A DNA stretch of 64,000 nucleotides from Candidula unifasciata (Eukaryota > Mollusca > Gastropoda > Stylommatophora > Geomitridae): contig CAJHNH020006179.1 of assembly GCA_905116865.2 (NCBI GenBank), positions 282,001 to 346,000 of the forward strand, read 5' to 3'. The position numbers were made by a program, and so were the translations under genes. Within the stretch, counting starts at the first letter, position 1, and every line of letters begins with the position of its first letter. The notes under the pieces are model-generated. The model saw only the letters and a program-made list of their open reading frames with translations, searched no databases and was not told where the DNA came from. Shown piece after piece: positions 9,987 to 20,520 of this stretch.

Positions 9987-10545
9987 CTATCTGGACCTAA
10001 AAAGGTGCCTATCTCTGTCTATGTGTTTCTGCTGTGCTCGTGTAACAGCATTGGCCACTGTGTCGTTGTCATCGTTCCACTTCTTAATATCTTCTGTTGT
10101 ACAAGCTCGCACACCTGGAACTGTACCAAGAATGATATCTGGTGAACCTCGGTTTACGACACATACCTCTGCAACTCCGGTAAAATAGGGACATCTAATT
10201 TTCACAATCGCAAGTGGATATTTTTCAAGATTTCCACCGAATGTGCGGCATTTAGCATACCTCCCTGTATAGGCAGATGCAGGGACTAAGTATCTTGCCA
10301 AGCCAATAACATTCGCACCTGTGTCCCTCAAAACTGTAGATCTAACCTTGCCAATGTACCCAAAATGGAGAGGTAATCCACATTCTGTAGGCATGGCGGA
10401 CAAAGCAGGATACACGATGTCAGGTCGAACTCTGACTTGTACTGTATCACTGTGGCTGGCATGTGTTATGTCCTGTACATGAAGTGCATTGCCCTGTTTT
10501 GGTGTAACTCTAGGACAGAATCTTTTTAGGTGATTCCCCCCCCCC
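9987..10545 (-). pseudogene. Retropepsin-like protease region
   Basis: The frame contains the aspartic protease active site in STVLRDTGANVIG (DTGA at 10314-10325) and the downstream hydrophobic-Gly signature DIILGTVPG, spaced as in retropepsins. It is preceded by the second, frameshifted, zinc-knuckle-like stretch NHLKRFC. The protein would cleave Gag-Pol in the virus-like particle. The frame ends at a stop at 9987-9989, just before the RT thumb resumes at 9969, so about 180 RT residues are missing at this junction. A C-run and CA-run on the plus strand at about 10537-10556 disrupts the link from gag. Confidence 0.88.
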
Positions 10546-10639
10546 CCACACACACAAAGCATATGAGGTTGCTATCGTAGTGCCTCCTCCTGTCTTGTGT
10601 CGGAGATTCATAATCATTCCGTCTATAACTTTTGTTTTG

Positions 10640-10681
10640 ACACTGGTCTGATCTGTGACGCCAGGAAGAACAGTACTGACA
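10640..10681 (-). other. CCHC zinc knuckle of Gag nucleocapsid
   Basis: Fourteen codons with exact CX2CX4HX4C spacing. A second knuckle-like stretch with NHLKRFC follows at about 10510-10560 but is distorted by a G-run. Confidence 0.85.
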
Positions 10682-11670
10682 ACCTATAGGCCGGCTAAAG
10701 TACCTATGTGACTGTTCTGTCTTCTGAAAGGCTCTATCTGGTCGTCTGTAACGATCATAGCTGTGGCTTCTAAAGCTCTGCCAAAAGTGTTAGGTTTCTG
10801 AGCAACATTATTTTGTGAATAATGTGAGCGGTTCACGCGCATGCTAGATGCGGCAGGAATAGGTTCTGTATAACTTTCCTTTTGCAATGACTTGCCAGGA
10901 TGAGCACTCATATATTGCTCACCCAGTTTTACCATTTCCTCAATAGAAGGCGGTTTTCTTTCTTGGAAGAAAGCAAACAATCCTGTGCTACAACAGGACA
11001 GAATCTTATCCATAATCATCAGGTCTGCTAGACGATCATAAGAATTACCGACCTGAGCCAGAGTTGTCCACCTAGAAAACAAGGTCTTAACATTGGCAAC
11101 AAAATCACCAAAACTTTTTTCAGAGGAAGGCATTATGTTTTTTGAATTTCTGACGATAGTTTTCCTCTGTCAAATTTTGGGAAGCCAATAATTTCTGACG
11201 CACTGTCTGGAATGATGCACGGTCTTCCAACGGTAAATTAGTGAACGTGTTTAAGACTATACCGGTTAGCAGATCTCTTAGACGAGCTACCCACTGTGTC
11301 TCAGGAATCTGGGCTGACGACATCGTTTCTTGGAATCTGTCCAAAAAAGAGTGTAAACAATCATTTGTTGTTAAAAAGGGCAACTTTGGCCTGTATGACC
11401 CATTATTCCTGTCTCGGTTGGAGAACTGATCCATCTCAACACTTTTCTTGCTCTCTACCTCCTTAATAGCAATCATTTTATCTCTCTCTACTCTAGCAAT
11501 TTTTATCTCAGTGTCGAATCTAAGTTGTTGCTGCTTGTGAGACAGTTCTAATTCTCGATCTTTAAATTGCTGCTGCTTATCATTTTCCTGCATCTGCTGC
11601 AACATCTGCTCTCTTTTAAATGCTATTTCCTGTTCCTTAAGTACCCGTTCTGCCTCTAACTTTTCCTTTT

Positions 11671-11910
11671 CTAACCTTATTTGTAGTTCAGCCTTTTCTC
11701 TTTCTACACAAATTAGCATTTCTGACTCTTCTTTTAGTTTTAGTCTTTCTGCCTCTGCTTTCATTTTTTCTGCCTCTGCTTTTTATTTTTCTAACCTTAT
11801 TTGTAGTTCAGCCTTTTCTCTTTCTACACAAATTAGCATTTCTGACTCTTCTTTTAGTTTTAGTCTTTCTGCCTCTGCTTTTCCTTTTTCTGCCTCTGCT
11901 TTTTCTTTTT
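11671..11910 (-). repeat. 120-bp in-frame tandem duplication in the gag coiled coil
   Basis: 11671-11790 and 11791-11910 are near-identical direct repeats with a period of exactly 120 bp (40 codons). The stretch 11701-11760 equals 11821-11880 base for base. One of the few differences, C versus A on the plus strand, creates the stop at 11783-11785 in one copy. Confidence 0.95.
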
Positions 11911-12607
11911 CTGCATTAAGAAGCTGTATCTTCAACTCAGAGTCAATTTTTTTCTGCTGTCTTTCTAACGCTCTTTCTTCTCTAACGCTATCTGTGATTT
12001 CTTTAAATCTGGCTTCGGCAAATTTGACCAACTCTGGCCCCTCTAAACTCATAGATCGGCCTAGCTCAACAAAATCCGCAAAGGAAGCCATTATAACTCG
12101 ACGTATTTTGCAATACAAGAAATATAAAATAATAATAAATGGGAAAAAAAATGAGACAAACAATGGTTGACAAACAAGACGCTACACTTCGTTCACTGCA
12201 ACGAATGTACAAAACGACAACGTTGAGAGAATTGAATAGTAAAAATAAAGTTGACACCACAAGCCTGTTATAAAAAAAAATCATGAAAAGTAAACAGAAG
12301 AGCACACCAATGACGTGACGACGGAAACACACTTAACGCATACAATTTTAGCGACTAATTGTCAGAAAGGCCACGAATATTTGCATATCCTCTATATCAG
12401 AGCCGCCAATTTGACAAGAAAAGCTGAAGAAAAGAACTAATATGTCATCCCAAACTCAATGAGCTGATATATTAAAGTTACAAATAACAGAGAACATGGA
12501 TGATAAACATTCACTCTAACACCTCGGATATGTTATGAGACGAAACGAGCACACAACACAACTCCCATCCGTCAACAAAAAACATTACCCGATTTAAATC
12601 CACAGAT

Positions 12608-12695
12608 GCGGTCCTTAGGCGTCGTACTGCGACCCTCATGCGTCGTACTGCGATCCTCAGGCGTCGTACTGCGATCCTTAGGCGACGTACTGCGA
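12608..12695. repeat. 21-bp tandem repeat, about 4 units
   Basis: Full units begin at 12619, 12640 and 12661 and a partial one at 12682, each with GCGTCGTACTGCGA or a close variant. An earlier partial unit precedes 12619. It is GC-richer than its surroundings and lies in the LTR element leader. Confidence 0.93.
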
Positions 12696-13069
12696 ACAGG
12701 AACCTAGTAGTAATGATGCGAAACTCAAGCATCCACTGCCGAACTCCGTTGAAGAATGTCGATTACTGTAGAACAAACGCGTAATTCTATAGAGTCAAAT
12801 AACACTGCTAATGTCACCAGCACTTTACACAGCTGTAAACGGCAATCAATTAAGGCCTACTGTTAGTTCACGTATGTCCGATAAGTTCGTAAAGCTGCTA
12901 GAAACACCCGTTAGCACTGCATACACTTAAAAAAAATAGTTTATAACTCCTTTCAGGATCCGCTAATTTATAACTTTATGTAGAACAGTTATATGTATTC
13001 GCTCAAACGATCATCAGTCAGTAGCACAAACACTGGATAAATCAACACTGTTTATAAATCCATCAAAGG

Positions 13070-13087
13070 ACCGGCTTGGCCATCCAC
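13070..13087 (-). promoter_or_regulatory. Putative primer binding site
   Basis: Reading the minus strand away from the 5' LTR, the first bases are G then TGGATGGCCAAGCCGG. Primer sites usually start with TGG, the complement of tRNA CCA ends, one to a few bases from the LTR. I could not assign the tRNA. Confidence 0.55.
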
Positions 13088-13734
13088 TGTTGTACACTTA
13101 ATTTTGTACACTTTGTTGTACTCTTTGTTGTAGTACACTTTATCTTCAAGAACCAAGTATTTAGGCCTAGGGTGCCTATTCTAGTATTCCGCTGGATATC
13201 TCCTTGATGGATGTGCTACAGTGAAGTCCTGCATTCTATAACTGGCACACTTGGCACCGACACAGCATCATGTAATACAGTTGCTATCTTTACAAGCCAA
13301 CCATAACGCTTGTGACAGGCCACATAAACTTTATTGTGATTAAAGTTACACGTCACAAGATGATGATGATTATTCAATAAAACGTACGATAATAACTCTT
13401 TATTATCTACTCTGAGAATATAAAAGAATTACACTCTTTTCTCAATGGACTCCTGCCATTATAATAAATAAATAGACATTAAACTGTCTCCCGTGTAAGT
13501 ACGGTTAATCAAAACTTCACAAAGAAGGAACGTCCTATTTGGACAAGGAAAATATCTTGACTGCTAAATCCTTTGTGTTCTGCAGGAGCCTTTGTGTTAA
13601 TCGCCCAGCATTCAATTAGCTGGTATCCTAGGTAACGACCCGACCCGTGGCCGCTGTGTGAACTTTTCACCTGTCCTGTGACCACTAGAAGAAACTAGAA
13701 GAAACTTTAACTCTTGGACAATAAGATTACAACA
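13088..13734 (-). repeat. 5' LTR of the LTR retrotransposon
   Basis: 647 bp with TG...CA ends, about 99% identical to 8264-8910 at a constant offset of 4824. As the 5' LTR of a minus-strand element it would hold the promoter for leftward transcription. Confidence 0.96.
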
Positions 13735-13739
13735 AACAT
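13735..13739. repeat. Target site duplication, right (AACAT)
   Basis: AACAT directly abuts the last base of the right LTR and matches the left duplication at 8259-8263. Confidence 0.95.
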
Positions 13740-16060
13740 CACCTAGAGAAAATAATTTGTTGTTGTTGTTGCGATTCTAGTAATTATTATTTATAGGCGT
13801 TCTTTGATATGTTCGCCAAAAAGTATCGGGTGTGAGTCAGACCAGCTAATTGGGAGCCAACGATTTCCAAGATTAATTGCCTCAAGTCCGATCTATTTGC
13901 ACAGAGATGGTCAATCACTGAAAATGCTTCCACCAATAGGATTGAGTTTGGTGTAGATTCCCTGCATGGTACCAAAGTATTAACAAAACGACTATTTCGG
14001 CATAAGAACTAAAGATGAGTAATCTAGCATTAGGCAAACTAATGGATCACTTGATTGATCTAAGACTTCCACAGTAAAAAATACAAGGTTTAACTATACT
14101 GATTTATTTTCTTTCTGTAGAAAGGATTTATTTTATGACACAGGTTAAAGCGTACATATAAGCTGGTCTATTTCTTTAACGTCATCGTTGTCATTATCAT
14201 TTCTTCATCACTTCAAAATTTCTTTCGGATAATCGAAAGTCTGCACAACTATAGATGGCACGCACAATCAATTTCCGTTCATATAATCCTTTTGATATTT
14301 TCTCAGCCTTAAATATCCAGGAAAGGATAAACTTGTTCTTAGTTCCCTTCAGTCTTTTTGTAGAAATGATTTCATCTTAAGCACAGGAGATTCAGGAGGA
14401 AGTCCTTAGAAGACTTACAAAAGGAATTAAAGGTTTTGACGTTACTTTAATATTTCAGTTGTACCTCTCTCCCATCCTATATTTGTCTCTTTCCTGCTCC
14501 TTCTTTCTCTTGTCTCTGTATATATATGTCACGAGACGATTGGGTCAAGTGCTTTTATCAGGTTTTCCTTAGTAATAAAAGACACTCTAAAGTGATATAT
14601 TGTTGTAATGGCGGTTCGCATCAGTCTAGTCAGTACTCCGCAGCTCCAACAACCATCCAACACTAATTCAGGGATGAGGCGACTTAAGTAATTAACTCAA
14701 CCGATTTCCAAACATATTCCTGGGCACGACTTAGCCAGACTGCCTCACCACTTATTAGGCCGACAGACTGGATGGGATCACCATACCAGTCAAGCAAACA
14801 TAGTATCAACAGGAATCTGATCTAATAACAATGCACACAAAAACGTAACTAAAGTAACCTGTGAAATATCAGACACGACAAAAGTAAGTTCTATATACCA
14901 AAGCATGATTTAATGAGTTCCAACAAATTTATAAGAAATCTCAATGAACTGATATAGAAGAAATAACAATAGAATAGTATGACACCAATATTGTGTTAGT
15001 CACCGCATTGGTTGTGTACAAATGTACAACACCGTGTACAGCGACATACTATTACTGATCAGTTTCCATCGCTGCATACTTATAATGTAATAAGGTAATA
15101 GTAAGTTCATGACATGAAATGACCGGTTGGCTGTACTTCAGATATTAAGTAATTATCATCAAAGTGCAGGGAATTGTCGAACAGCTCCTCTCCCCAGTCC
15201 AAGTCGATTTCTGCTGTAGAATTCCAACTGGCACAGTTCTACACACTTTTATCAAAAATAATATATATATATATATAAAAGAGTCATTGTTCCTGGAGGA
15301 ATATATATAAATATACAGTTAATAAAAAACCCAAAGGTTATAGGAAAAGTTCATAGTATGCTAGTGTCAATCGGTAGTGGAAAAATATTAGGCTAGACAC
15401 ACCGGATGATACTGTGATAGTTCTAGCTGTTTTCTAAGGCATGTGACACATGTCATTTCTCAGAAATAGTCAGGTCACTGGCAAATAGGAAATTGGGGTA
15501 CCTGGTAACTGGTATTAAGGGATGATTGATTAGGTTTGTGGCTTTTGTTGGTGGATCTTTCACTTTGACCCTGACACAGGTCCCAGTCAAATCAGCTGGT
15601 TCATTGGATCACAGCCCACACATCCTGAGGATATAGTACAATGAAAATTTTCATTGTGCTCAGAAACCACTGGTCGCGCCTCATAGAGAATAATAAACAT
15701 GACAGAGTTTTATCCCCTGATGTACCTTAACCAAATGAACATCCATGACTTAGACTGAAAACAACGATAGCGAAGCACAAAAAAAAAAAAAAAAAGATGG
15801 ACTGTGTTCCTCCCATTAAAGAACGCCTAACAAATACAATCACACACTGGATCATGGAAGAGTCGATTGTAATATACAAAACAGAAGGCAATTTCTCCCC
15901 CAACCAAACATGTTGTTTACCTCCGACAGTCAAGCCAGAACTGCCGCTCCCAAGCGGATAATACCAAAAACTTCCATCGCCCTGACGAAGGCGCGAAACA
16001 AATAATCGGCTATCCGGGTCAACTCCAGACCTGAAAGTGCCATATTTCTCTCTTTACACA
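13740..16060. other. No recognised gene in 2.3 kb (13740-16060)
   Basis: A 62-codon minus-strand frame at 13787-13975 shows no family signature. The rest is AT-rich with short AT runs (15260-15280) and an A-run at 15779-15795. A TGTCACGAG start near 14527 looks LTR-like, but no partner copy exists in the window. I see nothing that supports a host exon. Confidence 0.5.
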
Positions 16061-16104
16061 TCAACTGTACATACAATAAAGTTAAACTAAAAAAAAAAAA
16101 AAAG
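15955..16104 (+). other. Possible retroposed 3' end with AATAAA and poly(A)
   Basis: AATAAA at 16075-16080 is followed eight bases later by a 16-base A-run (16089-16104). Upstream lies CCCTGACGAAGGCGCGAAAC, a type of motif I have seen near retroelement ends, but I cannot name the family. No coding frame is present. Confidence 0.4.
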
Positions 16105-16727
16105 ATACAATATTCCTGGTGGGTTTGTCGGTCCCTGGACGATTATAAGGGGACTTATTACCTTCGAATAAAGGTAACATTCTTCAGTTTGGTTACAGCT
16201 GTGATCTGTGTCCAACGAATACGGTGTACAGCCACTGTTTCATTACTGACTCGTCTGGACAATGCAGCAGGGAAATATGACTTCATTAAGTTGAATAAAG
16301 TACAACTTACCCATGCCCTCTTGAAGTTCCCGGGTGAAACGCTGACTTTCAAACAAGATAAAACAATAATTTGACAACTAAAGCGTTAGAACGTCTGCTG
16401 CGTTCGGGCTCTGCGTCTAAAATGACGCTACAAATTCAAACTATCCCGAGCCAGAAGTGGAAAGGAGTCCTACCGCGCAACAAAGCAGTAGTTTGGTCAT
16501 GTCATAAAGCTTCACTACTCTTAGAAATCACTTACCTGTGAATTCATTTGGGATTGACCAAGGTTCCGTTACCTACGTCCTGACCTGTACTTACCAAAAA
16601 GGACTATATACATATGGAAGAATAGTCCATATTTGAATACAGATCATTTGCATAGAGGTGTACAGTATGTGCACGGACCTGTCGCAGAGAAGTGTTCTGA
16701 TTGATTATGTAACAGAATATAAATGTA

Positions 16728-16760
16728 TGTGTGTGTGTGTGTGTGTGTATGAGAGAGAGA

Positions 16761-16835
<75 letters not shown>

Positions 16836-16846
16836 TGTGTGTGTGT
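16728..16846. repeat. Compound (GT)n(GA)n(GT)n microsatellite
   Basis: A GT array, then about 82 bases of GA with one GGGA interruption, then a GT array. The symmetry of GT arms around the GA core is a simple-repeat feature. No gene here. Confidence 0.97.
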
Positions 16847-17294
16847 CTTCTCCAACTTGTTTAGACTCACACCTTGGCAGTAGAAATTCTGACTATCCTT
16901 CGTTCTTCTTTAGGCGTCAAAACAGTCCTTTGACGTTTCATTATCTTACTCTACAGTGTTGTTCTACCACACCCCCCCCCCCTTTTTTTTTTCCCCTTTT
17001 CTCCAACCATGAATTTTGCTTATTATTTTAAATATATCAAGACATTCATGGCCTCAGTTGGACCCTCTGTTTGTTCATCAACCAGGTTTATTTTCCATCT
17101 ATTTTACCGCAACATTGTGTGAGCGTGTGTGCGCGTGTTTGTGTGTGTTTTGGAGCGAGCGGAGAGACACACACACTCATGTAGTGAAAAGGAGTATGGT
17201 ATCGTATAAAATCAAACAAAAATTCCAAGCTTAGTCTTTTTTGAGAGTCATTGAGACATATAAATACATACACAGTCGGTTAGACACAGAAACC

Positions 17295-17317
17295 GAGAGA
17301 GAGAGAGGGAGCGAGGT

Positions 17318-17374
<57 letters not shown>

Positions 17375-17388
17375 TAGAGAGTGTGTGT
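17295..17388. repeat. (GA)n microsatellite
   Basis: Imperfect GA array with a GCGAGGTAAA interruption near 17311, ending in a short GT stretch. Confidence 0.95.
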
Positions 17389-17800
17389 CAATCAATCAAT
17401 AACTACGCAATTAGTTTTTTTGTTGAACTGATAGACTCAAAAGTTCGATGCTATTCCCAGCTTACTTCATATTCTAGATTTTTCACTACACTAAGCAGAA
17501 CATCAAACATTTTGTCCAGTAAGCAAATATGTCAGATACTTGAATCTCCTTCTGCAAATCAAAAATGGGCTAAATTTTGATCAATCACCCACAACAAACA
17601 CACTGACTGGTATAGCATTGGCGCACAACGTTCCTAGTAAAGATAAGCCAGCTGCTTGTAGCAGATACAGTAGATATCGTGTTCGCTAATGCACTTTGAG
17701 TCGTTCAGGGAGCCAAGGTCAGTTATAATGTTTCTAATTATTTGCAAGAAATATATGCATCTATATAAACATTTACAAAGTCATATACTTTGCTTCTGGG

Positions 17801-18050
17801 ATCGCCGTGGTTTAGCGGCTAGACGCTCGCCTGCGAATCGGAAGGTCATGGGTTCGAGGCTTGACGGAGGCTGACTTTTTCAAAAATGCCCAGGTCGACT
17901 CAGCCTTTAGTCGGTACCAGGTACAGTCCTGGAAAGTAAAGGAGGCCGGCGTGATGCTGACCACACCCCCACTAAGTGCTGATTTGCCTTAAACTACAAG
18001 TCTAGTTCTATATGCCTAATACGTCTGAAGGCGTGGAAAGGGGTCCTGAA
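17801..18050 (+). mobile_element. SINE family A, near full length
   Basis: The best intact head in the window. Pol III A box TGGTTTAGCGG is at 17808-17818 and B box GGTTCGAGGC at 17851-17860. A linker with CCAGGTCGACTCAGCC follows, then AGTAAAGGAGGCCGGCGTGA, GTCTAGTTCTATATGCC and GGCGTGGAAAGGGGTCC. It would be transcribed by RNA polymerase III from its internal promoter. The head derives from a tRNA, although which one is unclear. It contains no ORF of its own. Confidence 0.92.
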
Positions 18051-18066
18051 CTTACATTTAAACGAA

Positions 18067-18172
18067 TATACCAGAACTGATGGGCACTCATAGACAGAAG
18101 TAGAGAGATAAAATGACACACTGGAGATTTATGTCTCCACTTCTTTCTATGAGCACCGATCCGTTCTTATAT
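18067..18172. mobile_element. MITE-like hairpin element, copy 2
   Basis: Arms 18068-18113 and 18127-18172 pair as inverted repeats over about 45 bases with few mismatches, leaving a loop of about 13 bases. The arm sequence GGCACTCATAGACAGAAG is shared with the element at 6336-6540. It lies directly after a SINE copy. Confidence 0.75.
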
Positions 18173-18174
18173 AT

Positions 18175-18784
18175 TTGTTTTTATATCTACGGCCTCAGAC
18201 GTTCCCCATTTGTTTATTGAGATGATTCTGGTGATCGTGCGAGATGGGGAAACAGGGCCGCCTACGCTTATCAGTACGGTACATGATGATAAGGTCAAAT
18301 GTCAATTCAACATTAACAACACAAAAGTTTACAGTTTCCTGTAAACGAAAAGTTAACACGAAACGTGTAGGCGGCATACCACTTAGCATTATCTGAAAGT
18401 TGTTCTGCTACTCTACCCCGGAGTTGAATTTCTAGACATGATTTGTTTTTCGACGAATAAATACAGCTATGGCTTTCCCTTGTTTCCAACCCACTTGCTT
18501 GGGTATATTTAAGAGAACGTTCATTTATTGTATGAAACCACGTGTTTTTAGACTGGCCGAATTGGTTATTGAATGAAAAAGTTCAAGAGTATGAATGGGT
18601 ACAGGCTTTTGCAGACAACAAGATACAGAGAATATTGTTCGCCCTCTGTAGCCGTCACAGCACTTGATCGCAGGGACACGCAACCTGGGATCTCATGTAG
18701 CGCCCACCTCCTCTCCCCCCCCCTCTTTCCCCTATTTTTGAATTGGTGTGGGTATAGTGTATAAATAAATAACAATGCAGTTAT
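18175..18784. other. No gene seen (18175-18784)
   Basis: Short frames only, none with recognisable similarity. A C-rich run lies near 18715-18725. Confidence 0.5.
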
Positions 18785-19195
18785 GTACACTACTTCTTCA
18801 TCTTCTTTTCTCTACTCAGGAAATGCCTCGCAGCTTTGAGGCAGAAAAAGATCTATGGAACGGGTCCTTCTGTTCCCTGCAAATAAAGTACTTTATAGTG
18901 TCTCTAATATTTCTGCGGTCCATGTTCTGTGTGGTCGACCTCTGGTTCTGTTACCGCTGCATCTGTATAACATTGCTCTCTGTGGTGCCCTGTCTGGTGC
19001 CAATCTTGTTATATAGCGAAACCATTTGATTTCTTGTCTACATTCAAGGCTCAGTAAAGGTTCTGTCCCGACTGTGCTTCTGATTTCATAGTTCCTAAGT
19101 CGATCTTTCCTCATTATAGCTAAGATAGTACTTAAACATTTCAATTCTGTTTAGTCGGTTGAGATCTCTTCATTTTTTACAAGCACTAACGTAGG
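18785..19195 (-). pseudogene. LINE reverse transcriptase C-terminal relic (family 1)
   Basis: The minus strand encodes a C-terminal LINE tail: KDRLRNYEIRSTVGTEPLLS, then ECRQEIKWFRYITRLAPDRA, and RTRGRPHRTWTAEI. The IKWF-hydrophobic-R-P and GRP-TW signature matches the tails at 23770-24200 and 24640-24965. No palm domain, so 5'-truncated. Interrupted by a stop after ILETL near 18893. Confidence 0.8.
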
Positions 19196-19199
19196 CCAC

Positions 19200-19582
19200 T
19201 GTCGGTTTGCTGGACCAGTCCAGTGTTTTCAAACTTCCTACAAGGGCACACTTGAAACTAGACTATCACATTCAGACTAGTTTAACGCAGCTTTCACTCT
19301 AGGATATCCGAAACTAACCCAGTTAGATGTTGGCCGATAAATAAACATCCCTTGCCTCGCCACCTTGACACTATATTTCCTATGAAAGCGTTTCCTTCGG
19401 CTGAAGCACACTTTTACTAAAGTTCATACAGCTTTTGGAAATATTTCTAGAACCTATTTCTTGACACCTCTTTCAGCTGCTTTGTGCCGATAAAAAAAAA
19501 AAAAAATACTTTCCAAGAGGCCTGACCAAGTAAATATCTTTTCTCTTGTGAAATACTTGTTCATACATTTTATATAATGTCT
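19200..19582. other. No gene seen (19200-19582)
   Basis: Holds a 15-base A-run near 19491-19506. Otherwise no signal. Confidence 0.5.
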
Positions 19583-19905
19583 GCTGCGTGGTCTCGAGGC
19601 ATGGTGTCCACCTCGAGTGCTAAAGGTTCCGGGTTCAATCCCCGGTATGGGCTGGGTTTATTTACGTGGACTTAAAATTTTAGTCACTTCCCCTGGTATC
19701 TGAGTAGTGAGATTGGACGCCCGTGTGCACTGTGGCGCACGTAAAAAATCCCTTGGCAGTTGGAAATCGAAAAGAACAGCCTTACGCCGCTGCCCGGGCA
19801 AAATTTAGAGTTTCAAAAATCTACCAAAGTATTTCAAGATCCTTGCCGGTGATACACAACCTTTGCACTGTGCTGAGCTTCTTGGGACACAGAAGAAGAA
19901 CGAAG
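19583..19905 (+). mobile_element. SINE family B, plus-strand copy
   Basis: A tRNA-like head with a clear B box GGTTCAATCC at 19632-19641 and a weaker A box (TGGTCTCGAGG at 19589-19599). A body follows with TGAGTAGTGAGATTGGACGC and GCGCACGTAAAAAATCCCTT. The same body occurs inverted at 61185-61535. It is unrelated in body to family A. Confidence 0.85.
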
Positions 19906-20520
19906 CACTAATGGGTTACTACCCGAGTGCCATAATATTGAACCGTTGTTAAAAACCTCCAAACTGAAAATAATTATTTAAACAATTTTTTATAATTGTT
20001 GCCGGTCAGCACAGAATTCGCATTGAAACAATGATTAAGCCCATCGAGACCCCAGCCACATAGAAACAAAATATAAGTGAGTTTCTCCTCTAGGTCGCAA
20101 CGCCACAGCCTAATGATGATTCCGCAGACATGTACCTGATTTGTTACTCCATTATTACACTCTGGAAATGATTCTGTCGGGTGCCCAAAAATAAATTTTT
20201 AGCAGGTAATCATTTAAATGGTTTTTAAAACTTCAGAGGACTAATTGGAGGTTTCCGCAAAGCTTCAAGTAAAGAAAAATTCACCACGTAATTTAGATTG
20301 ACAAACCTCTAGATTTCTTAAATGTAGTAAATAGATGCCACTCCACTGTATCAATATTTAGGAAGTGCCACGAAAAATCAACAAAGGAAATGAGCCAGTA
20401 TTGTGGACAGGTAGAGACCTGAGGTTCATGATTACTGTACATAAGCTTACAACGTTGTGGTGGTGGTGCAACCGTAAGCCCAATCACCTATCAGCTCCTT
20501 CTCTTAACTCTTTCTTGTGT

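Larger units (their letters stand above)
10546..12091 (-). pseudogene. gag, broken by one nonsense codon and frameshifts
   Basis: The likely start is the ATG at 12089-12091 (MASFADFVELGRSM). The longer upstream frame is leader sequence. Residues about 30-180 are a charged Glu/Lys/Arg-rich coiled coil. Then comes a folded Gag core (LPFLTTNDCLHSFLDRFQ ... WVARLRDLLTG ... YRQKFKKHNAFL) to 11120, continuing in another frame from about 11133 (FGDFVANVKTLFSRW). A CCHC knuckle, C-QY-C-SSWR-H-RSDQ-C, lies at 10640-10681 in a third frame. Breaks: an in-frame TAA at 11783-11785 and frameshifts near 11125 and 10690. Gag would form the particle and bind RNA. Coiled-coil-rich Gags of this type occur in some animal Ty3/gypsy elements, from memory. 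Confidence 0.85.
12092..13087 (-). other. Leader of the LTR element between 5' LTR and gag
   Basis: About 1 kb without a conserved frame. It contains a 21-bp tandem repeat (12608-12695) and should include the primer site and packaging sequences. The open frames seen here are spurious. Confidence 0.7.
8264..13734 (-). mobile_element. Ty3/gypsy-type LTR retrotransposon with deleted pol
   Basis: A 5471-bp insertion with two 647-bp LTRs (8264-8910 and 13088-13734), each TG...CA, flanked by a perfect 5-bp target duplication AACAT at 8259-8263 and 13735-13739. I count 6 substitutions and no indels between the LTRs (about 99% identity), so insertion was recent relative to every other element here. 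On the minus strand the order is 5' LTR, leader, gag with coiled coil and CCHC knuckle, retropepsin (DTGA), RT thumb, RNase H, RT-IN linker, polypurine tract, 3' LTR. The RT fingers and palm (with its YxDD box) and the whole integrase are absent. gag has one nonsense and at least two frameshifts. The assignment to Ty3/gypsy rests on gene order, the FLGLCNFYAKFIPHYS thumb motif and the 5-bp duplication. Confidence 0.96.

Noticed and set aside
12511..12732. Arg-rich minus-strand frame (RRLRIAV repeats)
   Set aside because: It is the 21-bp repeat of the LTR element leader read in one frame.
14527..15240. Solo LTR starting TGTCACGAG
   Set aside because: No second copy, no matching target duplication and no clear CA end could be found.
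15977..16000. Penelope-like element end, from a CTGACGAAGG-GAAAC motif (also near 50618)
   Set aside because: Only a short motif resembling something remembered. No RT or GIY-YIG coding sequence nearby.
17808..17870. tRNA gene
   Set aside because: A and B boxes are present but the acceptor ends do not pair and the sequence continues into a conserved SINE body.
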